A program made the translations under genes and the position numbers. Shown here piece by piece: positions 1 to 8,073 of a stretch of 25,548 nucleotides of DNA (the stretch's first letter is position 1; every line of letters begins with the position of its first letter). The notes below the pieces were generated by a model, which was given only the letters and a program-made list of their open reading frames with translations, did no database searches and had not been told where the DNA came from. The stretch is from positions 1 through 25,548 of the forward strand of contig JBGVIE010000003.1 in the NCBI GenBank assembly GCA_045122895.1. Reading direction: 5' to 3'. The DNA comes from RGIG1934 sp045122895 (GTDB lineage: Bacteria > Bacillota > Clostridia > Lachnospirales > Lachnospiraceae).

Positions 1-1
1 C

Positions 2-958
2 AATCCTTACAAGGTGGATGAAGGATATGAAAGCTATACGGACTTCATCAATTCATCAAAGAAATCAAAGAATAAGGATGCCTCTTTGAAACAGGAAAAA
101 CCAAAGATAAAAGTAGAAGATATTATTGAGCCTGATGAAGAGTACGATGTAAATGAGATTATAAATGAGATTGATTCGATGATAGGTCTTGAGAATGTTA
201 AGAAGGAAATACGAAACATCGTAAATATAATTCAGGTTCAAAAGCTTAGAGAAAAGAGAGGCTTAAAGAGACCTATAATGTCTAATCATCTTGTGTTTAC
301 GGGTAATCCGGGTACAGGTAAGACTACAATAGCAAGAAAGCTTGCACAGATTTACAGGGGACTCGGTCTGTTAGAGAGAGGTCATATGGTTGAAACTGAC
401 AGAGCGGGAATGGTTGCAGGATATGTTGGACAGACAGCAGAGAAGGTTACAGAGTTGGTTGAGAAGGCTATGGGTGGAGTTCTTTTTATCGATGAGGCAT
501 ATACTCTTTCTAACTCAAAGATGGAAGGGGATTTTGGACAGGAAGCAATTGATACACTCCTTAAGCTCATGGAAGATAAGAGAGACAGTTTTATTGTCAT
601 AGTAGCAGGATATACCAATGAAATGGAAGATTTCATTAACTCAAATCCCGGACTTCGCTCAAGATTTAATAAATATATTAAGTTTGAGGATTATTCGGTT
701 ACGCAGTTGACAGAAATTTTTTGCGATTTATGTGAGAGCCAGGATTTTAAGATTACAGAAGAGGCTAAAAATACAGTTTTACAGGAAATTGGTAAGATGG
801 TTGCAGAGTCTAAAGAGAATTTTGGTAATGCCAGAGATATACGAAATTATTTTGAGAAGACAATATCCAGACAGGCTAACAGAATTATGAAATTGTCAGA
901 TGCAGATAATCTTGAAGCATTAATCACCATTGAAAAAGAAGATGTAATTAGAGGATAA
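2..958 (+). CDS. AAA+ ATPase of the CbbX/SpoVK type (5' end outside window)
   Basis: This is an AAA+ ATPase of the CbbX/SpoVK/EccA-like group, ring-forming ATPases that remodel protein partners; the substrate here is unknown. Counting from the GTG at 14, the Walker A motif GNPGTGKTT lies at about residues 97-105, Walker B (VLFIDEA) at 156-162, and the SRF arginine-finger region near 216-218, followed by an alpha-helical lid. The reading frame is open to the left edge (codons for NPYK precede the GTG) and no RBS is visible before that GTG, so the gene probably begins upstream and a variable N-terminal region is missing. The first visible ~40 residues are charged and low complexity. The stop is two bases before the FeoA-FeoB start, so the two genes are probably translationally coupled. 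Family call is firm; role and true start are not known. Confidence 0.85.
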   Translation, partial: NPYKVDEGYESYTDFINSSKKSKNKDASLKQEKPKIKVEDIIEPDEEYDVNEIINEIDSMIGLENVKKEIRNIVNIIQVQKLREKRGLKRPIMSNHLVFTGNPGTGKTTIARKLAQIYRGLGLLERGHMVETDRAGMVAGYVGQTAEKVTELVEKAMGGVLFIDEAYTLSNSKMEGDFGQEAIDTLLKLMEDKRDSFIVIVAGYTNEMEDFINSNPGLRSRFNKYIKFEDYSVTQLTEIFCDLCESQDFKITEEAKNTVLQEIGKMVAESKENFGNARDIRNYFEKTISRQANRIMKLSDADNLEALITIEKEDVIRG

Positions 959-960
959 AG

Positions 961-3285
961 ATGACTTTAAAAGATTTAGAAATTGGAAAAAGTGCTGTTG
1001 TCAAAGTTGTTGGAGGAGAAGGAGAGTTAAGACAGCATTTTCTTGATATGGGGTTGATACCAGAGACTACGGTTAAAGTGATTAAGTTCGCTCCGATGGG
1101 GGATCCGGTTGAGATTAGGCTTAGAGGCTACGAGCTTACACTGAGGCTTGAGGATGCTGCACATATTGAGATAGAACCTATAGAGGAAGAACAGGTTAAT
1201 AAAAGGGTAACTAAAAAGAATAAAAGAGAGCATCCGGGATTCGGTGAAGAGGGAAGATTTCATTGTAAAAAAGAAGAACATCCACTTCCGGATGATACAA
1301 TACTTACATATGCTTTAGTAGGTAATCAAAATTGTGGAAAGACAACTCTTTTTAATCAGTTGACTGGTTCCAACCAGCATGTTGGGAATTTCCCCGGGGT
1401 GACTGTGGATAGAAAAGATGGGCAGATTATTGGAAAAAGCAGGACGCTTGTGACTGATTTGCCGGGGATTTATTCTATGTCACCATACACGAACGAAGAG
1501 ATTGTATCCAGGAATTTTGTGCTTGAGGAGAAGCCAAAGGCAATAATTAATATTGTTGATGCTATGAATATAGAGCGTAATCTGTATCTTACTATGCAGC
1601 TTTTAGAGATGAATATCCCCATGGTTGTTGCTCTTAATATGATGGATGAGATGACAGGAAACAGTGGTATGGTTGATGTCAACGAGATGGAGGCTTTGCT
1701 GGGTGTTCCTGTGGTTCCTATATCGGCTGCTAAGAATCAGGGAGTTGATGAGCTTATTAAGCATGCGATTCATATTGCACGCTATCAGGAGCGACCTGAA
1801 AAATATGATTTTTGTGATGAAAATGACCATAATGGAGCAGTTCACAGATGCTTACATGCTGTAATCCATCTGATAGAGGGACATGCAAAGAAAGCACAGA
1901 TACCAGTGAGATTTGCAGCAAGTAAAGTTGTGGAGGGCGACAAGCTGATTTTTGATGCGCTTGGTCTTGATGAGCATGAAGAAGAGATTCTTGAACATAT
2001 TGTTGGTCAGATGGAGAAAGAGCGAGGACTCGACAGACAGGCTGCAATGGCTGATATGAGGTTTGCCTACATCAAAAAAGTATGTGATGAGACGGTTGTA
2101 AAACCAAAACAGAGCAAAGAACATATTCGAAGCGAGAAAATCGATAAGATTTTGACAGGTAAATATACAGCATTACCGGCGTTTGTAATTATTATGGCGT
2201 TAGTATTTATGCTCACGTTTAACGTGATAGGAGCGTTTTTACAGAACCTGATGGAAGTGGGAATAGAGGCATTGACCGGCCTTGCTGATAATGCACTTAT
2301 GGCTGTTAACGTGAACAAGGCTATTCACGGTGTGATTATTGATGGTATATTTGCAGGTGTAGGAAGCGTGCTCAGCTTTTTGCCGGTAATAGTGACATTA
2401 TTCTTTTTCCTGTCACTGCTTGAGGATAGTGGATATATTGCAAGAGTAGCTTTTTTTATGGATAAGCTTCTTAGAAAAATCGGTTTATCAGGAAGAAGTA
2501 TAGTTCCGATGCTGGTTGGCTTTGGCTGTACGGTTCCTGCTGTAATGTCTACCAGGACACTTCCCAGTGAGCGGGACAGGAGAATGACAATACTTCTCAC
2601 TCCGTTTATGAGTTGCAGCGCCAAGCTCCCAATATATGCTTTTTTTGTACATACATTTTTTCCTGATAAAAGTGGAATAATAATGGTTTCTTTATATCTT
2701 CTGGGAATAGTTGTAGGTATTTTAGTGGCACTGCTATATAAGCTTACTATTTTTAGGGGAGAGGCGGTACCATTTGTAATGGAGCTGCCCAATTACAGAA
2801 TGCCAAGTGCAAAGAATGTTGGTCAGTTGCTCTGGGAAAAGGCGAAGGATTTCTTACAGAGAGCTTTTACAGTGATTTTTGTGGCTACAATTTTTGTGTG
2901 GATATTGCAAAGCTTTGATTTGCAGATGAATATGGTGAAGGACTCTTCGGATAGTATTATGGCGTTTATTGCAGGTAAGGTAGCGCCGTTACTTAAACCG
3001 ATTGGTCTTGGTGACTGGAGAATATGTACTGCACTTATATCAGGTGTTATGGCAAAGGAAAGTGTGGTATCTACAATTGAGATATTGTTCTCAGGGAATG
3101 TTGCGAATGTTTTATCTAATTCGTCTGCGGCAGCTCTTCTTGTATTCAGCCTTTTGTATACACCGTGTATTGCGGCAATTGCGTCGATACGAAGAGAGCT
3201 TGGCAGAAGATGGGCAGTTGGAGTTGTGGTATGGCAGTGCGCACTTGCCTATATTGCAGCGGCTATAACTTATCTGGTTTTTTGA
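961..3285 (+). CDS. feoB: FeoA-FeoB fusion ferrous iron transporter
   Basis: GTP-driven Fe(II) uptake across the cytoplasmic membrane. Residues 1-75 form a FeoA (SH3-like) domain. A charged linker of about 40 residues follows, then the FeoB G domain with G1 GNQNCGKTT (121-129), G2 Thr148 in GVTVD, G3 DLPG (166-169), G4 NMMD (226-229) and G5 SAAK (255-258). From about residue 400 come the hydrophobic segments of the FeoB membrane core, including the conserved GFGCTVPA and a second Gate-like half with CTALISGVMAKESVVS. FeoA and FeoB are separate proteins in most bacteria; here they are one chain of 774 residues. The start ATG lies 2 bp after the ATPase stop, with GAGG of the RBS inside that gene's end. 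The small ORF at 3303 follows 17 bp downstream. No truncation is seen. Confidence 0.97.
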   Translation: MTLKDLEIGKSAVVKVVGGEGELRQHFLDMGLIPETTVKVIKFAPMGDPVEIRLRGYELTLRLEDAAHIEIEPIEEEQVNKRVTKKNKREHPGFGEEGRFHCKKEEHPLPDDTILTYALVGNQNCGKTTLFNQLTGSNQHVGNFPGVTVDRKDGQIIGKSRTLVTDLPGIYSMSPYTNEEIVSRNFVLEEKPKAIINIVDAMNIERNLYLTMQLLEMNIPMVVALNMMDEMTGNSGMVDVNEMEALLGVPVVPISAAKNQGVDELIKHAIHIARYQERPEKYDFCDENDHNGAVHRCLHAVIHLIEGHAKKAQIPVRFAASKVVEGDKLIFDALGLDEHEEEILEHIVGQMEKERGLDRQAAMADMRFAYIKKVCDETVVKPKQSKEHIRSEKIDKILTGKYTALPAFVIIMALVFMLTFNVIGAFLQNLMEVGIEALTGLADNALMAVNVNKAIHGVIIDGIFAGVGSVLSFLPVIVTLFFFLSLLEDSGYIARVAFFMDKLLRKIGLSGRSIVPMLVGFGCTVPAVMSTRTLPSERDRRMTILLTPFMSCSAKLPIYAFFVHTFFPDKSGIIMVSLYLLGIVVGILVALLYKLTIFRGEAVPFVMELPNYRMPSAKNVGQLLWEKAKDFLQRAFTVIFVATIFVWILQSFDLQMNMVKDSSDSIMAFIAGKVAPLLKPIGLGDWRICTALISGVMAKESVVSTIEILFSGNVANVLSNSSAAALLVFSLLYTPCIAAIASIRRELGRRWAVGVVVWQCALAYIAAAITYLVF

Positions 3286-3302
3286 TTTTAGGAAGGAAAA
3301 AT

Positions 3303-3557
3303 ATGGAAAAATTATATGAATTTATTGAAGAGAGAATAAAAGCTTCAGGATATCCCGGTGAAATCCATGGCAGTGAGTTCTATGACGATGTGAGTATGGA
3401 AGCTGACGAGCAGGAGAATGGAACTTATATGTTTGTCATAAAAAAAGAGGAGAACCTTATATACAAAGGATGTATGGATATAATGGATGAACAGTTTGAC
3501 CTTCATTATGTGGATATCGTATTAGATGGTGAGACTTACCACGTAGATTTTGATTAG
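3303..3557 (+). CDS. Small acidic protein downstream of feoB, unknown function
   Basis: Encodes 84 residues beginning MEKLYEFIEE. ATG 3303 is chosen because AGGAAGG (3290-3296) sits at ideal spacing. A longer in-frame version starting inside feoB has no RBS. The protein is strongly acidic, has no membrane segment or signal peptide, and has one cysteine, so it is unlike the usual Cys-rich FeoC-like partner. The C-terminal half alternates hydrophobic and charged residues (e.g. LHYVDIVLDGETYHVDFD), suggesting a small beta-sheet domain. It is the last gene before the terminator at 3563-3599 and is likely co-transcribed with feoAB. I do not recognise the family. A role linked to Feo is suggested only by position. 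Confidence 0.75.
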   Translation: MEKLYEFIEERIKASGYPGEIHGSEFYDDVSMEADEQENGTYMFVIKKEENLIYKGCMDIMDEQFDLHYVDIVLDGETYHVDFD

Positions 3558-3562
3558 GAGTA

Positions 3563-3599
3563 AAAAAGTCGGATTCTGATAAAAGGAATCCGGCTTTTT
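3563..3599. terminator. Bidirectional terminator between convergent genes
   Basis: The arms 3563-3576 and 3586-3599 pair over 14 bp with one G-U, around a 9-nt loop. The outer pairs are A/T runs, so both strands end in a U tract after a GC-containing stem (GGATTC/GAATCC core). It lies between the stop of the small ORF (+) and the stop of the flavodiiron gene (-), so it can serve both. Confidence 0.9.
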
Positions 3600-3609
3600 G
3601 TGTAAAGAG

Positions 3610-4767
3610 TTATTTTGTAAGTTCGTCTGCAAGCTGCTCCATAGCGGCAAGTGACTCAGCGTTAAGAGCTGATTTGATTGTCACAACAGGTTCAACTAAT
3701 GTGATATCCTTCATTGTCTCAAATACTGATTTCATAGTTCTTGCAGCAGAAGGAGCCCATGAACCATTCTCAACAAATGCAACGGTTCTCTTCTGATATG
3801 CTTTGGATTTAAGATGTGCGATGAATGATTCCATACAAGGGAATACCCCACCATCGTAAGAAGAAGCTGCTACTACAAGTCTGTCATATCTGAAAGCATC
3901 TTCAACAGCCTCTGCCATATCATCACGGGTTAAGTCTGTAAATGCAACTTTTTCGCCCTTTGCTTCAAGTATTTCAACTAACTTTTTGGAAGCCTCCAAA
4001 GTGTTTCCATGTATAGATGCACAAGCTACAAAAATACCTTTATCTTCAGGTGTGTAGCTGCTCCATGTATTGTATTTATCAATATAATATGCAAGATTCT
4101 CTGTGAGGATTGGTCCGTGGAGTGGACAAATAATCTGGATATCAAGTGCACTTGCTTTCTTTAACAATGTCTGTACAGGAGCACCATATTTTCCGACTAT
4201 GTTAAAGTAATATCGTCTGGCTTCGCAGGCCCAGTCTTCGTCAGTGTCAAGAGCGCCAAATTTACCAAATCCGTCTGCTGAGAATAATACCTTATCCTTC
4301 GAATCGTACGCAACCATTACCTCCGGCCAGTGAACCATTGGAGCCATAATAAATGTGAGCTCATGTGAACCCAGGTTTAATGTATCATTCTCTTTGACGA
4401 TAACATTCTTTACTTCAAAGTCTTCTCCGAAGAACTGCTTCATCATAGGGAATGTCTTTGCGTTTCCAACAACCTCTGTATCAGGGTATGTGTCAAGGAA
4501 AGCCTTGAGAGAACCTGCGTGGTCAGGCTCCATATGTGATACAACTATGTAGTCAGGAGATTTGCCATCAAGAGCTTCTTTTAAGTTAGCCATCCATTCA
4601 TCTGTTTTTCTTGAATCAACAGTGTCCATAACTGCGATTTTTTCGTCCATAATTACATATGCGTTGTAGCTGATGCCGTTAGGAATAATGTATTGGCTTT
4701 CAAATAAATCTAAGTCTTTGTCATCAACTCCTACATAAATAATATCATTAGTAATCTTGTTGTTCAT
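3610..4767 (-). CDS. fprA: Flavodiiron protein (O2/NO reductase, FprA type)
   Basis: A soluble cytoplasmic flavodiiron protein reducing O2 to water and/or NO to N2O in anaerobes. The N-terminal metallo-beta-lactamase-like domain (to about residue 240) carries the diiron ligands: HMEPDH (His78, Glu80, Asp82, His83), His146 in MVHWPE, Asp165 in SADGF and His217 in CPLHG. The C-terminal domain from about 245 is flavodoxin-like (FMN), with the phosphate loop around SIHGNTLEA and a second loop SSYDGGVFP. At 385 residues it is a minimal class A enzyme without fused rubredoxin, so it needs an external electron donor. The Hrb-like flavin reductase/rubredoxin protein at 23725 is a natural candidate, by analogy with the Moorella FprA/Hrb pair. 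RBS AGGAGGT lies at 4774-4780. It is transcribed alone behind the promoter/inverted repeat at 4788-4833. O2 versus NO preference cannot be read from sequence. Confidence 0.96.
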   Translation of the reverse strand: MNNKITNDIIYVGVDDKDLDLFESQYIIPNGISYNAYVIMDEKIAVMDTVDSRKTDEWMANLKEALDGKSPDYIVVSHMEPDHAGSLKAFLDTYPDTEVVGNAKTFPMMKQFFGEDFEVKNVIVKENDTLNLGSHELTFIMAPMVHWPEVMVAYDSKDKVLFSADGFGKFGALDTDEDWACEARRYYFNIVGKYGAPVQTLLKKASALDIQIICPLHGPILTENLAYYIDKYNTWSSYTPEDKGIFVACASIHGNTLEASKKLVEILEAKGEKVAFTDLTRDDMAEAVEDAFRYDRLVVAASSYDGGVFPCMESFIAHLKSKAYQKRTVAFVENGSWAPSAARTMKSVFETMKDITLVEPVVTIKSALNAESLAAMEQLADELTK

Positions 4768-4787
4768 TGTGTGACCTCCTAATAAAT

Positions 4788-4833
4788 AAACTGCTTACAT
4801 TATCTCAAAGATAGATTATAATGTAAACAGTTT
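4788..4833 (-). promoter_or_regulatory. fprA promoter inside a 16-bp inverted repeat (candidate operator)
   Basis: Two 16-bp arms, 4788-4803 (AAACTGCTTACATTAT) and 4818-4833, are inverted copies matching at 15 of 16 bases, separated by 14 bp. On the minus strand a -35 TTTACA (4822-4827) lies in one arm and a -10 GATAAT (4799-4804) largely in the other, with exactly 17 bp between them. The start site would fall near 4792, about 25 nt before the fprA ATG. This geometry suggests a regulator that occludes RNA polymerase. A terminator for the upstream degV-type gene is a less likely alternative, because the loop is long and the tail is not a clean U tract. Confidence 0.7.
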
Positions 4834-4843
4834 GGTAAAAATT

Positions 4844-5671
4844 TTATCCTTCAATTCCAATAATGATTCCACCGCGTTCGCAGTAGTAACTGCACAGTCC
4901 TCTTGCAGGATATACAAGAGTGTCAGCATCAGGGTATTCAGATTTTAGCGAAGTTATAAGGTTATCTGCAAGCTCTTTATTCTCTACATGACAGATTCTT
5001 ACTTTGCCACCATTGTATCCGGCTTCCTTTATATCATCCAGAAGCTTTCGTACCACCTTTTTATTACCGCGACACTTTCCAATTGGGGATATATCACCCT
5101 CTTCGCTTGCAGTTCCGATAATAGTGATACCAAGAACACCGATTGCTGAAGCAAGAACCTTGTTAATGCGTCCGTTTTGGGCAAGATTATGAAGTGACTG
5201 GAAAGTAAAGAATAACCTGTTCTTTTTCATATATGTATCAATTGTCCTGCATACATCCTCAAACTCCATATTGTTTTTCTTAAGTTCTATTATTTTCTCG
5301 ATAATAAGTCTCATCTCAGGCCCGGTGCTGAGTGAATCAAACACATGGATTAAAGCGTCCGGGTGCTCGCTTTTGTACATATCAAGTGCCACCATTGCGC
5401 TGTTGTAAGTGCCTGAGAGCGTACTGGTCATTGTAACAACGTATATTTCATCCCCGCCTTCAAATGCTTCAACCCAGGAATCAACACTTGGACACGCTGT
5501 ATAAGAACGACCATTATAATGGGCAAGAGTATCTAAAAGCTCTGCAACATTAAGTGTTTCGTCATCGATAAATGATTTATCATCAGTCGAAATAGTTAAT
5601 GGAACGCAGGTGAAGTTAACGCCTTCAATATGATTCATATCACAAGATGAATCGGCTATAATTTTTATCAT
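4844..5671 (-). CDS. DegV family fatty-acid-binding protein
   Basis: DegV/FakB-like proteins bind a fatty acid in a two-domain fold and, in the FakB group, present it to the kinase FakA. At 275 residues this has the usual length. It begins with the typical strand and DSSCD motif (residues 7-11), and has the family's Thr/Ser pocket segments YTACPSVDSW and TSTLSGTYNSA. The later segment FTFQSLHNLAQNGRINK corresponds to the conserved L-x-x-L-x-x-x-GRI region of DegV proteins. No fakA gene is in the window, so partner and lipid are unknown. RBS AGAGG lies just upstream of ATG 5671. It has its own promoter (5718-5747) just past greA and is followed by the fprA promoter, so it looks monocistronic. 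Confidence 0.93.
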   Translation of the reverse strand: MIKIIADSSCDMNHIEGVNFTCVPLTISTDDKSFIDDETLNVAELLDTLAHYNGRSYTACPSVDSWVEAFEGGDEIYVVTMTSTLSGTYNSAMVALDMYKSEHPDALIHVFDSLSTGPEMRLIIEKIIELKKNNMEFEDVCRTIDTYMKKNRLFFTFQSLHNLAQNGRINKVLASAIGVLGITIIGTASEEGDISPIGKCRGNKKVVRKLLDDIKEAGYNGGKVRICHVENKELADNLITSLKSEYPDADTLVYPARGLCSYYCERGGIIIGIEG

Positions 5672-5717
5672 ATATTACCTCTCATAGTACATTATCTAGT
5701 TTTTAAAACTATATGAT

Positions 5718-5747
5718 ATTGTAATACAGACTTTGTCACTGTGTCAA
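5718..5747 (-). promoter_or_regulatory. Promoter of the degV-type gene
   Basis: On the minus strand, TTGACA (5742-5747) and TACAAT (5718-5723) are 18 bp apart, a near-consensus vegetative promoter. The predicted start near 5711 coincides with a 15-bp palindrome TAGTTTT-T-AAAACTA (5697-5711), which could be an operator or chance AT symmetry. The -35 box begins only 3 bp after the greA stop codon. Confidence 0.7.
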
Positions 5748-5749
5748 TA

Positions 5750-6253
5750 CTAAAAACTGCTGATTTGATCTTCGGATTCGTCAGTAGTTTTTTTGATGTT
5801 TTCAACGATTAAGTAATATTCAAAATCGTTGTTAACTTTGACTAATACCCTGTCGCCTACCTTGTGTCCTAAAAGAGCTTTGCCAATAGGGGAGTCGATG
5901 CTTACAAGACCGCGAAGTGAATCCCCACGAACTGTGGTTACGATTCTGTATGTCTCAACGGTATCGTCCTCTTCAAATCTTACATCAACAGTGTTGTTGA
6001 GTCCGATTTCGTCATCGGCAGATTCATCCTTCACCACATGAGCCGTCTTTATCATTCTCTCAAGATATCTTATCCGGCTTTCGTTCTTGTTCTTATCACG
6101 CTTGGCAGCATAATACTCAAAATTTTCACTTAAATCACCTTGCGCCCTTGCTTCCTTTACAGCTTCTAAGGCTTCTTTTCGAACCACCAGTTTTCTGTGT
6201 TCTATTTCCTGTTTCATTTTCTCAATATCTGATTCTGTTAATTTGTCATTCAT
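5750..6253 (-). CDS. greA: GreA/GreB family transcription elongation factor
   Basis: Gre factors enter the RNA polymerase secondary channel and stimulate cleavage of backtracked transcripts. The N-terminal coiled coil (about 1-75) carries the conserved tip EARAQGDLSENFEYYAAK, with acidic residues Asp40 and Glu43 that coordinate the catalytic Mg2+. The C-terminal FKBP-like domain (about 80-155) has the usual SPIGKALLGHKVGD motif. Length is 167 residues, slightly above the usual ~158 because of a polar, acidic tail. RBS GAGGTG lies at 6259-6264 before ATG 6253. The last codons overlap an apparent intrinsic terminator (5752-5792). Divergent from pgi. It could be a GreA paralogue rather than the sole GreA. 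Confidence 0.95.
   Translation of the reverse strand: MNDKLTESDIEKMKQEIEHRKLVVRKEALEAVKEARAQGDLSENFEYYAAKRDKNKNESRIRYLERMIKTAHVVKDESADDEIGLNNTVDVRFEEDDTVETYRIVTTVRGDSLRGLVSIDSPIGKALLGHKVGDRVLVKVNNDFEYYLIVENIKKTTDESEDQISSF
5752..5792 (-). terminator. Terminator overlapping the 3' end of greA
   Basis: Read on the minus strand, AAAAACTACTGA (5781-5792) pairs with TCAGCAGTTTTT (5752-5763), 11 of 12 positions plus a G-U/A-C type mismatch, around a 17-nt loop. The 3' arm ends in a T run that includes the last sense codon and abuts the TAG stop. It would terminate greA transcripts immediately before the degV-type promoter. Confidence 0.55.
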
Positions 6254-6271
6254 ATTTTCACCTCGCTTTTT

Positions 6272-6300
6272 AATATATACTTTTTATGCTAAATAATCAA
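6272..6300 (-). promoter_or_regulatory. Possible greA promoter
   Basis: On the minus strand TTGATT (6295-6300) and TATATT (6272-6277) are 17 bp apart. The resulting start near 6265 would leave only about 12 nt before the ATG, just enough to contain the RBS. That tight spacing and the AT-rich context lower confidence. Confidence 0.4.
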
Positions 6301-6393
6301 CAATTACTCTATGTAATATATATGTAAAACGGTATAATATATACTAATATGTGACCGAAAGAATAACGTAGAAGCTTTGGCTGAAACATATAC

Positions 6394-6422
6394 TTGAATT
6401 ACAAAAGAAAACTTGGTATAAT
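6394..6422 (+). promoter_or_regulatory. pgi promoter with extended -10
   Basis: TTGAAT (6394-6399) and TATAAT (6417-6422) are separated by 17 bp, and TGG immediately precedes the -10, giving an extended -10 element. Predicted start is near 6429, about 45 nt before the pgi ATG. The remaining intergenic sequence back to greA (6254-6393) holds only AT-rich DNA and the possible greA promoter. Confidence 0.8.
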
Positions 6423-6474
6423 TACGAATTGTTGGTCACAAATAAAATTTATATATATACAAGGAGGAACTTTG

Positions 6475-8055
6475 ATGGTTACCTGGAACAATTTAGATAC
6501 TTTAAAGTCATATGCAGAACTTGAAAAGGTTGCAAGAGTAAATCTTGCAGAAGCAATGTCTGGTGAAAACGGTGCAGAGCGTGTTAAGAAATACAGCATC
6601 CCTATGGCTGATGGTATGCAGTACAACTATGCAGCTAAGGAAGTTGATGACACAGTTCTTGAGGCACTTGTTAAGCTTGCAGATGAAGCAGAACTTGCAA
6701 AGAAGTTTGAAGCTCTTTATAACGGTGAAGTTATTAACACAGGTGAAAAGAGACTTGTTCTTCATCATATGACACGTGGACAGTTAGGAAATGCCGTTAA
6801 TGCTGATGGTGTTGATAAGCGTACATTCTATGTAGAACAGCAGGAAAAGATTGCTGATTTTGCGAAGAAGGTTCATTCTGGAGAAATCACAAATGCAGCA
6901 GGAGAAAAGTTCACAACAGTAGTTCAGATTGGTATCGGTGGTAGCGATTTAGGTCCTCGTGCTATGTATTTGGCACTTGAGAACTGGGCAAAGAAGAATG
7001 GCTTATTCAAGATGGAAGCTAAGTTCATCTCTAATGTTGACCCGGATGATGCGGCAGCAGTACTTAATTCTGTAGATGTATCAAAATCAATTTTTGTACT
7101 TGTATCTAAGTCAGGAACAACTCTTGAGACATTGACAAATGAAGCTTTTGTTAAGGATGCTCTTAAGAATGCAGGGTTAGATACTTCTAAGCATATGATT
7201 GCAGTTACAAGTGAGACATCACCACTTGCTAAGAGTGATGATTATTTGGCAGCATTCTTTATGGATGATTATATCGGAGGAAGATTCTCTTCTACATCGG
7301 CAGTTGGTGGTGCAGTGTTATCATTGGCATTCGGTCCGGAAGTATTTGCAGATTTCCTTGATGGTGCAGCACAGGAGGATAAGCTTTCAGCCAATCCTGA
7401 TGTATTAAAGAATGCAGCAATGTTAGATGCATTAATTGGTGTATATGAGAGAAATGTGCTTGGTTATCCTGCTACAGCAGTTTTACCATATTCACAGGCA
7501 CTCAGCCGTTTTCCTGCTCACCTTCAGCAGCTTGATATGGAATCAAACGGTAAGTCAGTAAACAGATTTGGTGGAGAGATTAACTATGTGACAGGTCCTA
7601 TAATCTTTGGTGAACCGGGAACAAACGGACAGCATTCATTCTATCAGTTACTTCATCAGGGAACAGATATAGTTCCACTTCAGTTTGTAGGTTTCAAGAA
7701 CAATCAGATGGATACAGATGTTGTGATTCAGGATAGTACAAGCCAGCAGAAGCTCTGCGCTAATGTGGCTGCCCAGATAGTTGCTTTTGCATGTGGTAAG
7801 TCAGATGATGACCGTAATAAGAGTTTTGAGGGTGGACGTCCATCAAGTATCATTATTGGTGATAAGGTTACACCTAAGACACTTGGAGCATTGCTTGCTC
7901 ACTTTGAGAATAAAGTTATGTATCAGGGATTCTTATGGAATGTAAACAGCTTTGACCAGGAAGGTGTACAGCTTGGTAAAGTGTTGGCTAAAAAAGTACT
8001 TGCTCATGAAACTGATGGGGCACTTAAAGTATTTAGTGATTTATTAAATGTATAG
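6475..8055 (+). CDS. pgi: Glucose-6-phosphate isomerase
   Basis: Interconverts glucose-6-phosphate and fructose-6-phosphate in cytoplasmic glycolysis. The SIS-fold signatures are clear: the phosphate-binding loop IGIGGSDLGPRAMYLAL, SKSGTTLETLTN, and the PGI signature GEPGTNGQHSFYQLLHQGT carrying the catalytic Glu and the ring-opening His region. The C-terminal active-site Lys lies in SFDQEGVQLGKVLAKK. ATG 6475 is chosen because AAGGAGG at 6461-6467 precedes it at 7 nt. A longer open frame begins at a TTG that is actually the -35 box of the promoter, so those 27 upstream codons are not translated. The product is 526 residues, in the long (E. coli-like) group rather than the ~450-residue type common in Bacilli. 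Monocistronic, ending at the terminator 8074-8106. Confidence 0.97.
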   Translation: MVTWNNLDTLKSYAELEKVARVNLAEAMSGENGAERVKKYSIPMADGMQYNYAAKEVDDTVLEALVKLADEAELAKKFEALYNGEVINTGEKRLVLHHMTRGQLGNAVNADGVDKRTFYVEQQEKIADFAKKVHSGEITNAAGEKFTTVVQIGIGGSDLGPRAMYLALENWAKKNGLFKMEAKFISNVDPDDAAAVLNSVDVSKSIFVLVSKSGTTLETLTNEAFVKDALKNAGLDTSKHMIAVTSETSPLAKSDDYLAAFFMDDYIGGRFSSTSAVGGAVLSLAFGPEVFADFLDGAAQEDKLSANPDVLKNAAMLDALIGVYERNVLGYPATAVLPYSQALSRFPAHLQQLDMESNGKSVNRFGGEINYVTGPIIFGEPGTNGQHSFYQLLHQGTDIVPLQFVGFKNNQMDTDVVIQDSTSQQKLCANVAAQIVAFACGKSDDDRNKSFEGGRPSSIIIGDKVTPKTLGALLAHFENKVMYQGFLWNVNSFDQEGVQLGKVLAKKVLAHETDGALKVFSDLLNV

Positions 8056-8073
8056 TAATTGATAAGATATTGC

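Noticed and set aside
1757..2124. Minus-strand open frames of 84-155 codons within feoB and similar antisense frames elsewhere
   Set aside because: They lie entirely opposite well-supported genes, lack RBSs and have no recognisable domains; shadows of AT-rich coding sequence.
6350..6440. TGTGACC (6350-6356) and GGTCACA (6434-6440) as a long-range leader stem before pgi
   Set aside because: The first arm lies upstream of the predicted transcription start (~6429), so both arms would not be in the same mRNA; seven bases can match by chance.
6394..6474. N-terminal extension of pgi from a TTG codon
   Set aside because: The TTG is the -35 box of a good promoter and the region lacks an RBS; AAGGAGG before ATG 6475 fixes the start.
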